Source: Caldimonas thermodepolymerans (GTDB taxonomy: Bacteria > Pseudomonadota > Gammaproteobacteria > Burkholderiales > Burkholderiaceae_C). From it: 64,000 bases of DNA. A program made the translations under genes and the position numbers. Shown here in pieces: positions 29,868 through 40,109 of this stretch. The notes below the pieces were generated by a model. It had not been told where the DNA came from. It saw nothing but the letters and a program-made list of their open reading frames with translations, and ran no database searches. The DNA lies in the NCBI RefSeq assembly GCF_015476235.1, contig NZ_CP064338.1, positions 2,914,001 to 2,978,000 on the forward strand, in the 5' to 3' direction. Positions within the stretch are counted from its first letter, which is position 1. The number at the start of each line of letters is the position of its first letter.

Positions 29868-31955
29868 CTATCCCCACCGTCCGCGCAGGCGCGCGGCCAG
29901 GCCGACCGTCGCGCCGGACGGCGCGACCGCCTCCGGGGCCGCGGCCGCCGCCGGCTGGCGCCGCTCGAACAGCGGCTGCACCTGCGGCGGGATGAAGCGG
30001 GACAGCGACCCGTACACGTGCCGGTCCCCCTTGCCCTGACCGTGCACGTAGAAGCGCTGCGGCACGATCAGCTGCAGGTGCTGGCGGGCCCGCGTCATCG
30101 CCACGTACAGCAGGCGCCGCTCCTCCTCGACCAGCTCGGCCGAGCCGGTGGCCAGGTCCGACGGGATGCAGCCGTCGACCGCGTTGAGCAGGTAGACGGC
30201 CTGCCATTCCTGCCCCTTGGCCGAGTGGATGGTCGACAGGATCAGGTAGTCCTCGTCGAGCAGCGGCGGCCCGGCCTCGGCGCTGGTGGCCTCGGGCGGG
30301 TCCAGCGCCAGCTCGGCCAGGAACTGCTCGCGCGAGCGGTAGCCCTCGGCGATGCGCGCCAGCTGGGCCAGGTCGGCCGCGCGCACCGGCGCATCGTCGT
30401 GCAGCCGCTCCAGGTGCGGCTGGTACCACTGCTGCACGCGGCGCAGGTCGTCGGGCCAGCCGGCCTCGCCCTGCCGCAGTGCGGCATAGAGCGTGCGCAA
30501 CGCCTGCCAGTCGTCGCGCGCCGCGGCCGGCACCTCGAAGGCGAGCAGGGCCGCGGCCGGGTCGGCGGCCTGCTCCAGCGCGTCGAGCAGGCGCCGCGCC
30601 GTCGCCGGGCCGATGCCGGGGACCAGCTGCGCGACGCGGAAGCCGGCCAGGCGGTTGCGCGGGTTCTCGACCCAGCGCAGCACCGCGAGCACGTCCTTGA
30701 TGTGCGAGGCCTCCAGGAACTTCAGCCCGCCGAACTTGACGAACGGGATGTTGCGCCGCGCCAGCTCCAGCTCGAGCGCCGCGCTGTGGTGCGCCGCGCG
30801 GAACAGCACCGCCTGCGACCGCAGCCTGAGCCCCTGCTCGCGCAGGCGCAGTACCTCGTCGGCCACCCAGCGCGCCTGCGCGGCGTCGTCCAGCACCGTG
30901 ACCAGCGCCGGGCGCTCGGACGAGGTGCGGTCGGTCCACAGCTGCTTGGCGTGGCGCTCGGCCGCCAGCGCGATCACCGCGTTGGACGCATCGAGGATGG
31001 GCTGCGTGGAGCGGTAGTTGCGCTCCAGCGTGACGACCCGCACCTCGCGTCCGAACTGGCGCGGGAAGTCCAGGATGTTGCGCACCTCGGCAGCGCGGAA
31101 CGAGTAGATCGACTGCGCATCGTCGCCCACCACGGTGAGCCCCTGCCCGTCGGGCTTCATCGCCTGCAGGATGGCCGCCTGCAGGCGGTTGGTGTCCTGG
31201 TACTCGTCCACCAGCACGTGGTCGAAGCGCGCGCCCAGCTCGCGCGCCAGCTCGGGCACGGACACCATCTCGGCCCAGTACAGCAGCAGGTCGTCGTAGT
31301 CGAGCACGTGCTGCTGCTGCTTGGCGCGCACGTAGGCGCCGAACAGCCGCACCAGCTCGTCCTCCCAGGCCTGGCACCACGGGTAGTGCCACTGCAGCAC
31401 CTCGGCCAGCGGCGCCTGGCTGTTGACCACGCGCGAGTAGATCGACAGGCACGTGCCCTTGAGCGGGAAACGGTGCTTCGTGCGCGCCAGCCCGAGCTCC
31501 TCGCGCACCCAGCCCATCAGGTCCTCGGCATCGGCCCGGTCGTGGATCGTGAAGTCCTCGGGCAGGCCGATGCGCGGCGCATAGGCGCGCAGCAGCCGCG
31601 CGCCCACGCTGTGGAAGGTGCCCGACCACGGCAGCGCGGGCGGCCGCGCCTCGCCCGCCAGCCCCAGCGCCTGCTGCAGCACGCGGCCGACGCGGCGCTC
31701 CATCTCCTGCGCCGCACGGCGCGAGAAGGTCAGCAGCAGCAGGCGCTGCGGATCGGCGCCGGCCAGCACCAGCCGCGCCACGCGCGCGGCCAGCGTCATC
31801 GTCTTGCCAGACCCGGCCCCGGCGATCACCAGCAGCGGCGCGCAGCCCGGCCCGTCGGCGATGCCGTGCTCGACGGCATCGCGCTGCTGCGCGTTCAGCG
31901 CCGCAAAGGGGTCCGGGGCCTGAAGGGGAGGAACTTCGAGGAGGGTCGTGGTCAT
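29868..31955 (-). CDS. UvrD/Rep/PcrA-family ATP-dependent DNA helicase
   Basis: This 695-residue superfamily 1A helicase has the Walker A run LVIAGAGSGKTMTLAARVA near residue 50. It also has LLLTFSRRAAQEMERR (motif Ia), VLVDEYQDTNRLQAA (motif II), VVGDDAQSIYSFRAAEV (motif III), STIHSAKGQEWQAVYLL (motif V) and LLYVAMTRARQHLQL (motif VI). The motif Ia variant SRRAAQEM differs from the TNKAA of UvrD itself, so it may be a paralogue in repair or restart rather than the main UvrD. A LexA-like box lies about 50 bases upstream of the ATG. Confidence 0.9.
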   Translation of the reverse strand: MTTTLLEVPPLQAPDPFAALNAQQRDAVEHGIADGPGCAPLLVIAGAGSGKTMTLAARVARLVLAGADPQRLLLLTFSRRAAQEMERRVGRVLQQALGLAGEARPPALPWSGTFHSVGARLLRAYAPRIGLPEDFTIHDRADAEDLMGWVREELGLARTKHRFPLKGTCLSIYSRVVNSQAPLAEVLQWHYPWCQAWEDELVRLFGAYVRAKQQQHVLDYDDLLLYWAEMVSVPELARELGARFDHVLVDEYQDTNRLQAAILQAMKPDGQGLTVVGDDAQSIYSFRAAEVRNILDFPRQFGREVRVVTLERNYRSTQPILDASNAVIALAAERHAKQLWTDRTSSERPALVTVLDDAAQARWVADEVLRLREQGLRLRSQAVLFRAAHHSAALELELARRNIPFVKFGGLKFLEASHIKDVLAVLRWVENPRNRLAGFRVAQLVPGIGPATARRLLDALEQAADPAAALLAFEVPAAARDDWQALRTLYAALRQGEAGWPDDLRRVQQWYQPHLERLHDDAPVRAADLAQLARIAEGYRSREQFLAELALDPPEATSAEAGPPLLDEDYLILSTIHSAKGQEWQAVYLLNAVDGCIPSDLATGSAELVEEERRLLYVAMTRARQHLQLIVPQRFYVHGQGKGDRHVYGSLSRFIPPQVQPLFERRQPAAAAAPEAVAPSGATVGLAARLRGRWG

Positions 31956-32005
31956 GCGATCGGCAACCGCCTGCCGCAACGGTGGACGGGCAAGCGCACC
32001 CTGGA

Positions 32006-32021
32006 CTGTATATCCATCCAG
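32006..32021. promoter_or_regulatory. LexA (SOS) box upstream of the helicase gene
   Basis: CTGTATATCCATCCAG fits the CTG-N10-CAG pattern of gamma/betaproteobacterial LexA boxes, with the CTGTATAT half perfect. Its right edge is 66 and its left edge 50 bases from the helicase ATG at 31955. This would put the helicase under SOS control. Confidence 0.6.
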
Positions 32022-32042
32022 GCGGCCGCGCAGCCCGGCGGA

Positions 32043-32247
32043 GCGGCCACGCGCGAACGCATCACTCGTGGCCGAGGGCGACCCGGTGGCCGTGCGCCTG
32101 CTGCTGCAGCACGGGGCCGCGACACCCGCCGCATCGATGCCGAAGGCCGCACGCCGCTGGACCGGGCACGCCGGCGCCATGCAGCCCGGCCGCTGCCTCA
32201 CCGGCAGGACATGGTCCGGCTGCTGCAAGCGCTGACAGCGCCGACGG
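32043..32247 (+). pseudogene. Ankyrin-repeat gene remnant
   Basis: Two adjoining frames together read like ankyrin repeats: SLVAEGDPVAVRLLLQHGA in one, then DAEGRTPLDRARRR and QDMVRLLQAL in another. One frameshift near 32121-32127 joins them. No start or full-length ORF surrounds it. It is probably the 3' end of a decayed ankyrin gene. This and the LexA box, terminator and tRNA account for the 475-base gap between the helicase and hemY. Confidence 0.5.
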
Positions 32248-32271
32248 GAAACGGCAACCGCCCGGGCGACG

Positions 32272-32307
32272 GGAAAAGAAAAAGGGCCACGCGTTGCGTG
32301 GCCCTTT
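32272..32307 (-). terminator. Intrinsic terminator of tRNA-Arg
   Basis: A 12-base perfect inverted repeat (AAAGGGCCACGC / GCGTGGCCCTTT, three-base loop) at 32281-32307 is followed on the minus strand by a T-rich run at 32274-32280. It begins seven bases after the tRNA 3' end. Confidence 0.85.
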
Positions 32308-32313
32308 CGTGTT

Positions 32314-32390
32314 TGGCGCGGCTGGCAGGATTCGAACCCACGACCCCTTGGTTCGTAGCCAAGTACTCTATCCAACTGAGCTACAGCCGC
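32314..32390 (-). tRNA. tRNA-Arg (anticodon ACG)
   Basis: This 77-base gene folds as a standard cloverleaf. The acceptor stem is GCGGCTG / CAGCCGC with discriminator G, and the CCA is encoded. The D arm contains AGCTCAGTTGGATAGAG, the anticodon stem-loop is CTTGG CTACGAA CCAAG with anticodon ACG, and the T arm has GTTCGAATC. ACG is read as ICG after deamination and decodes CGU/CGC/CGA. It has its own promoter just upstream and a strong terminator downstream. Confidence 0.95.
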
Positions 32391-32400
32391 GAAGAACGAA

Positions 32401-32430
32401 AGTATAGCACGACAATTTTTTCGTTGTCTA
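32401..32430 (-). promoter_or_regulatory. Promoter of tRNA-Arg
   Basis: On the minus strand TAGACA (32430-32425) and TATACT (32406-32401) are separated by 18 bases, and TG one base before the -10 makes it an extended -10. It ends about 10 bases before the tRNA 5' end. The -35 element directly abuts the hemY stop codon. Confidence 0.7.
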
Positions 32431-33678
32431 CTACTCGATGCGTGCCGCGTGTCGATAGCACGCCTGGGCGCGATCGAGGTCGCCGTCGCGCTCGGCCAGT
32501 TCGGCCAGTTGCCGCCAGGCGGCGCGGCGCGACGCGGGGGCCAGCTGTTCGTGGCCGGCGCAGCGTTCGAGCAGCTGGCGAGCCTTGCCCCACAGCTGCA
32601 GTTCCGCAAGCGCGCTGCCCAGCGCATGGGCCAGCGCCGGGTCGCCCGGGTCGGCCGCGACGGCCGCTTCCAGGCGCGGCAGCCAGTCGGCGCCGACGCC
32701 GCTGACGCTGGCGACGAACGCGCGGCTCAGTTCGGCGCGCTCGTCGGCGCCGAAGGTGGCGATCTGCTCCCAGTAGGGGCGCAACCAGGCGCGCGCCTCC
32801 TCGAAGCCGCCCATGCGCGCCATCAGCGTGGCCGCGCGCGCAACGACGTATACGTCGCGCCGGTCGGTGGCATCGAGCTGCTGCCAGACACGGCGCAGCT
32901 GGTCGGCATCGCGTGCGGTCTCGAGCGCGTCGATCGCCAGCGAGCGCAGCAGACCGGTGGCGGCCGAGGGCGAGAAGCCCTGGTGCTTGGCCAGCAGCCG
33001 CGCGGTGCGCAGCGCCTCGAGCGGCCGCTGGGCATAGCGGGCGGCCTGCAGCTTGAGCCGCAGCGCCTGGGTGCGGCGCGCGACGCCGGGCGAGAGCCCG
33101 GCGATCAGCTCCAGCGCACGGTCGGCATCGCGGTCGTCCAGTGCCCATTCGGCGGCCATCAGGCGCGCGCCCTCCTCGGCGGCCCGGGTGCTGCCGCCCG
33201 GGCGCACCGCTGCTAGCGCCCGGGACAGGTGCTCCTCGCGGCGCGCGCGATCCTGCAGGCGGTGCATGCTGCCCGCGGCCAGCAGGTGCGCCAGCATCGT
33301 GAATTCGGCGTCCTCGCGCAGCTCGGGCGTGTCCTGCTGGATCGTCAGCGCGCGTTCGGCCGCCTTGTGCGCGCGGGTGTAGCGCGCGCCGAAGAACAAC
33401 GCCAGCGACTCACGCAGCGCCTGCTGGGCCGAGCGCTCGCGCTTGGCAAGGCGCCATTCGCGCGCGCGGCGCGGCAGCCCGATCAGCGCGTTGATGCCGC
33501 GCACCGCGACATACGCGACCGCGATGGTGAGCACCAGCGCCAGCACGAAGAAGTTGAGCGAGACATCGACCCGCCACGGGGCCCAGAAGACGGTGACCAG
33601 CCCGTCGTTCGCCCCGAGCACGGCCGCGGCCACGACGGCCGCGACGAACAACAGGATCAGCCAGACGATCGCGCGCAT
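32431..33678 (-). CDS. hemY: HemY-type heme biosynthesis membrane protein with TPR-like repeats
   Basis: This 415-residue protein has two membrane helices at about residues 3-24 and 40-62 around VTVFWAPWRVDVSLNFF. The HemY N-terminal domain follows (RRAREWRLAKRERSAQQALRESLALFFGARYTRAHKAAERAL), then helical repeats resembling TPRs to the C-terminus. Proteobacterial HemY of this family is not the Bacillus coproporphyrinogen oxidase of the same name; its exact role in heme synthesis is unsettled. It ends the hemC-hemD-hemX-hemY transcript, 13 bases after hemX. Confidence 0.9.
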   Translation of the reverse strand: MRAIVWLILLFVAAVVAAAVLGANDGLVTVFWAPWRVDVSLNFFVLALVLTIAVAYVAVRGINALIGLPRRAREWRLAKRERSAQQALRESLALFFGARYTRAHKAAERALTIQQDTPELREDAEFTMLAHLLAAGSMHRLQDRARREEHLSRALAAVRPGGSTRAAEEGARLMAAEWALDDRDADRALELIAGLSPGVARRTQALRLKLQAARYAQRPLEALRTARLLAKHQGFSPSAATGLLRSLAIDALETARDADQLRRVWQQLDATDRRDVYVVARAATLMARMGGFEEARAWLRPYWEQIATFGADERAELSRAFVASVSGVGADWLPRLEAAVAADPGDPALAHALGSALAELQLWGKARQLLERCAGHEQLAPASRRAAWRQLAELAERDGDLDRAQACYRHAARIE

Positions 33679-33691
33679 CGCTTGCGGCTCC

Positions 33692-34786
33692 TCAACGCGC
33701 GGCGGACACGGCCGCCAGCGCCGCGAAGGTGTCGTCCGGCCGCGGCACCGCCGTCTGGCGCGCCTGCGCGGCCACCTGGCCCAGCAGCTCGCGCACCGTG
33801 CCGACGCGGCGCGACTGTCCGTCGAAGTAGCGCTCGAGCGTCTGGCCCGCGGCGTCCAGGTCGGCCTGCACGGTGTCGAACTGGCGGCCCAGCAGCGCCA
33901 GCCGCGCGTTCAGCAGCCGCAGCTTGAGGTTCTCGCGCAGGAAGAAGGCCTGCTCGGGCGCGACCAGCATCGCCTCGGGCCGGTCCACGCGCGTGACGCG
34001 GATCAGCGAGCGCACCTCGGCCCAGGCGCGCTGGCCGGCCTGGCGCCACCAGTCGGCGCTCGACGCCGGCGCCGGCGCGGCCGGCTGCGCCTCGGCGGCA
34101 CCCGCCTGCGGAACGGCCTCGGCCGGGTTGGACAGCAACGGCAGCTCGTCGATCAGGCGCACCGCCTCGTCGATCCGGATCACCAGCCCGGACACGTCCA
34201 CCAGGCCGGCCGCGCTGACGCGCTCCAGGTCGCGGGCGATCGCGCGGCGCACGCCTTCCAGGCGCGGCTGGTTGGCGCGCTGCAGGCGTTCGTCGGCCGA
34301 GCGCAACGCAGCCACCAGCGGCTCGGCGCTGCCGGTGATCGTGACCTGCTGCAACGCCACGCGCAGGCTGGCCTCGACGTCGCCCAGCAGGTTCTCCTCG
34401 CGCGAGCGCGACAGCGACTGCATCAGCTCTTCCAGCTGCGTGCGCTGCACGGCCACCTCCGACAACCGGGCCTCGAGCAGCGCGACCTTGGCGCTCGCGT
34501 CGCGCGAGACGTCCTGCGCCTCGCGCGCCAGCGTACGGGCCTCGGTGGCCTGCTCGTGGCTGTCCTGCTGGCGGCGCACCAGGTCCTGCTCCAGCACCTG
34601 CAGGTGCTGGCGGGTCTGATAGGCCAGCACCAGGCTGCCGGCGGCCAGCGCGAGCAGCACGATCATCGCCACCCACACCGGGCCGCGCGCCGGTGGCGAG
34701 GCGGGCCGCGGGGGCTCCGCGGGCGGCACGGGGCTGGCGGGCGGAGGCGCTTCGTTCGTGTTGGTGGTTGTGGTGGTATCGCTCAC
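33692..34786 (-). CDS. hemX: HemX-like membrane protein of the heme operon
   Basis: This 364-residue protein has a Thr/Pro-rich cytoplasmic tail, one membrane helix (WVAMIVLLALAAGSLVLAYQ, about residues 36-56), a long coiled coil (about 60-140) and the family C-terminal part (WWRQAGQRAWAEVRSLIRVTRVD, LRLLNARLALLGR). It is often misannotated as uroporphyrinogen-III methyltransferase but lacks the SAM enzyme motifs. No ATG is suitable. GTG at 34786 overlaps the hemD stop as GTGA, so translation is coupled. Function is unproven. Confidence 0.85.
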   Translation of the reverse strand: MSDTTTTTNTNEAPPPASPVPPAEPPRPASPPARGPVWVAMIVLLALAAGSLVLAYQTRQHLQVLEQDLVRRQQDSHEQATEARTLAREAQDVSRDASAKVALLEARLSEVAVQRTQLEELMQSLSRSREENLLGDVEASLRVALQQVTITGSAEPLVAALRSADERLQRANQPRLEGVRRAIARDLERVSAAGLVDVSGLVIRIDEAVRLIDELPLLSNPAEAVPQAGAAEAQPAAPAPASSADWWRQAGQRAWAEVRSLIRVTRVDRPEAMLVAPEQAFFLRENLKLRLLNARLALLGRQFDTVQADLDAAGQTLERYFDGQSRRVGTVRELLGQVAAQARQTAVPRPDDTFAALAAVSAAR

Positions 34787-35568
34787 GGTGCGGACGATTG
34801 TATAGAGCGCCTGATGGTGGCCTGGACCGCGGCCAGCGCCGGCCGGCATTCGAGCGGCGCGACGATGCCGAGCGCGCGCGCGCGCTGCGCGATGCGCGGG
34901 TGCGTGGCCAGCGCCAGCATGGCGCCCCAGGGCGGCTGCAGGCCGCGTTCGGCGCAGCAGCGTTCGAGGTGGTCGATCACCTCGGAGCTGCTGAAGAACC
35001 AGAGATGCCCGCGCGGCTGCGCCAGCGCCTGCGCGAGCAGCGCCTCGGCGCGCGCGTCCAGCTCGGGCGGCTGGCGGCGGTAGGCGCTGACGAAGTCCAC
35101 GCGCGCGCCGGCCTCGCGCCAGCGTTCGGCCAGCCAGTTGCGCCCGCCCTCGCCGCGCACCACCAGCACCGCGGCGCCCTGCCAGTCCTCGTGGCACAGG
35201 CGTTGTGCCCACAGCGTCTCGGAATCGAACTGCGCGGCATCGTCGGACGGCTGGACCAGCCGCTGCGGCGGCACGCCTGCGGCAAGCAGCGCCCGGGCGG
35301 TGCCGGGGCCTGGCGAGGCCGCCTGCACGGTGTCGGGCCAGGCGACGCCCTCGGGCCGCAGCGCGAAGAACTGCTCGACCGCGTTCGGGCTGACGAACAT
35401 CACCATGCGGTAGTCGCGCAGCTGCCGCCAGGCCCGGTGCACGGCCGCCACATCGGCCGGCGCGCCGATGCCGATGAGCGGCAGCGCCTCGGCCTCGATG
35501 CCGCCGCGGCGCAGCCCTTCGACCCATTCGCCGGCCTGGGCGGCCGGCCGCGTCACGAGCACCTTCAT
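34783..35568 (-). CDS. hemD: Uroporphyrinogen-III synthase
   Basis: This 261-residue enzyme closes and inverts ring D of hydroxymethylbilane to make uroporphyrinogen III. The family is poorly conserved, but the N-terminal VLVTRPAAQAGEWVEGLRRGGIEAEALPLIGI, the middle VMFVSPNAVEQFFAL and the C-terminal HLWFFSSSEVIDHLER are typical. It starts 10 bases after the hemC stop and overlaps hemX by four bases. Confidence 0.92.
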   Translation of the reverse strand: MKVLVTRPAAQAGEWVEGLRRGGIEAEALPLIGIGAPADVAAVHRAWRQLRDYRMVMFVSPNAVEQFFALRPEGVAWPDTVQAASPGPGTARALLAAGVPPQRLVQPSDDAAQFDSETLWAQRLCHEDWQGAAVLVVRGEGGRNWLAERWREAGARVDFVSAYRRQPPELDARAEALLAQALAQPRGHLWFFSSSEVIDHLERCCAERGLQPPWGAMLALATHPRIAQRARALGIVAPLECRPALAAVQATIRRSIQSSAP

Positions 35569-35578
35569 CGCACCAGCG

Positions 35579-36517
35579 TCAGCCGTGTTGCAGGTAGCCG
35601 TCGGCCCCCTGCTCGCGCAGCTGCTGTGCCGCGGCCACGCCCAGCGCCTCGGCCTGCGCGGTGTCGGCCACCGGGCCGCTCACGGCGGCCTTCAGCAGCG
35701 GCGCATCGGCGCGCTCGGGATGGCCGATCGCGGTGCTCAGGCGCAGCTGCCCGTCCTGCCACACCGCGTGGGCCGCCAGCGGCACGCTGCAGCTGCCGCC
35801 CAGCGCGCGCGAGACCGCGCGCTCGGCGTGCACCGCCAGCCAGGTCGGCCGGTCGACCAGCCCGGCCAGGCGCTCGCGCAGCTCGGCCTGGTCGGCGCGG
35901 ATCTCGATGCCCAGCGCCCCCTGCCCGGCGGCCGGGATCATGCGGTCCGGCTCGAAGCGGGTGCGGATGCGCTCGGCCAGGCCCAGGCGCATCAGGCCGG
36001 CCGCGGCCAGCACGATGGCGTCGTACCGGCCTTCGTCGAGCTTGCGCAGGCGCGTGTCGAGGTTGCCGCGCAGCGGCTCGATGCGCAGGTCCGGGCGCAA
36101 GGCGCGCAGCTGCACCATGCGGCGCAGGCTGGAGGTGCCCACCACCGCCTGCGGCGGCAGTTCCTCCAGCGAGGCGTAGCGCGGCGAGACGAAGGCGTCG
36201 CGCGGGTCCTCGCGCTCCAGCACCGCCGCGAGCAGGAACCCGGCCGGCAGGTCCATCGGTACGTCCTTGAGCGAGTGCACCGCCAGGTGCGCGCGCCCTT
36301 CCTCGAGCGCGACCTCCAGCTCCTTCACGAACAGACCCTTGCCGCCCACCTTGGACAGCGTGCGGTCGAGGATCTGGTCGCCGCGCGTGGTCATGCCCAG
36401 CAGCTCGACCGTGCGGCCGAAGCGCTGCTGCAGCAGCGCCTGCACGTGCCGCGCCTGCCACAGGGCCAGCCGGCTTTCTCGGGTGGCGATCACCCAGGGG
36501 GAAGTTGTCGTCGTCAT
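35579..36517 (-). CDS. hemC: Porphobilinogen deaminase
   Basis: This 312-residue enzyme joins four porphobilinogens into hydroxymethylbilane. It begins [22 protein letters not shown] and contains [43 protein letters not shown] and the cofactor-binding cysteine C243 in [13 protein letters not shown]. It heads the hemCDXY operon. The start lies 115 bases from the divergent ppc gene, so both promoters share that gap. A ten-base CCCTGCAGGG palindrome lies within it. Confidence 0.95.
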   Translation of the reverse strand: MTTTTSPWVIATRESRLALWQARHVQALLQQRFGRTVELLGMTTRGDQILDRTLSKVGGKGLFVKELEVALEEGRAHLAVHSLKDVPMDLPAGFLLAAVLEREDPRDAFVSPRYASLEELPPQAVVGTSSLRRMVQLRALRPDLRIEPLRGNLDTRLRKLDEGRYDAIVLAAAGLMRLGLAERIRTRFEPDRMIPAAGQGALGIEIRADQAELRERLAGLVDRPTWLAVHAERAVSRALGGSCSVPLAAHAVWQDGQLRLSTAIGHPERADAPLLKAAVSGPVADTAQAEALGVAAAQQLREQGADGYLQHG

Positions 36518-36632
36518 GATGCCGGGATGCTACCCGAGCCCCGCAACGCGCGCGGTGATCGCCCTGCAGGGTGCTACCATCCTGGGCTCGCATGTAATTT
36601 TGTTACCACCCCTGCTTCCGCCGAGGTAACCG

Positions 36633-39470
<2,838 letters not shown>

Positions 39471-39476
39471 GCCGGC

Positions 39477-40109
39477 TCACTCGAGCAGGTCGAAGCCCTG
39501 GGTCTCGACCTCGATGAACTTCTGCGTGAACCCGGCCACCGCCCGGTACAGCCGGGCGCTCGGGTGCGCGGCCAGCGTCTCGCAGAAGCTGCCGAGCCAG
39601 GTCTGCACGTGCTGGCGGAAGAAGCGGCGCTGCTGTTCCAGGTTGCAGACCTCCACGTCGTCGCCGGCGATCAGGTAACGCATCACCTCGAACACGTAGG
39701 CGACATGGTCCTCGGTCTCGCCGCTGGCCTCGTCGCGCCCCAGCCCCAGGCGGGCCAGGTCGGCGCGCAGCGCCGCCAGCGGCTTCTCGTTCAGGAAGCC
39801 GGCCAGGTAGTACGAGCCGTACAGGAACACCTCGGGCTTGCCGACGCCCTGGAACAGCGCGTCGTACTCGTCGGCCGCGGCCTGCGCGTCGGTGGCGCGC
39901 ATCGCGGCCACCAGCTCCTGCCACGGTTCCTCGAGGAAGGCGCCTTCCTGCGGCGCCTGCGTCACCGCGACGCGGAACTGCGCCAGCAGCGCCTCGTCCG
40001 GCGGCGCCAGGTACAGGCGCGCCAGCAGGCCGTACAGCTCGGCCCGTGCCAGCTCCTCGTCGGGACCGGCAGGGGAAAACGACAGGGGTTGGACGGCGCC
40101 GGCGCTCAT
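39477..40109 (-). CDS. TorD-family chaperone for a molybdoenzyme
   Basis: This 210-residue, mostly helical protein has the TorD/DmsD pattern: ARAELYGLLARLYLAPPDEALL near the start, YDALFQGVGKPEVFLYGSYYLAGFLNEKPL in the middle and DHVAYVFEVMRYLIAGDD. Such chaperones bind the twin-arginine signal of a molybdoenzyme and help its cofactor loading. In Burkholderiales this gene usually follows the ferredoxin gene in a formate dehydrogenase locus. It overlaps that gene by four bases (ATGA). No molybdoenzyme gene lies in this window. Confidence 0.85.
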   Translation of the reverse strand: MSAGAVQPLSFSPAGPDEELARAELYGLLARLYLAPPDEALLAQFRVAVTQAPQEGAFLEEPWQELVAAMRATDAQAAADEYDALFQGVGKPEVFLYGSYYLAGFLNEKPLAALRADLARLGLGRDEASGETEDHVAYVFEVMRYLIAGDDVEVCNLEQQRRFFRQHVQTWLGSFCETLAAHPSARLYRAVAGFTQKFIEVETQGFDLLE

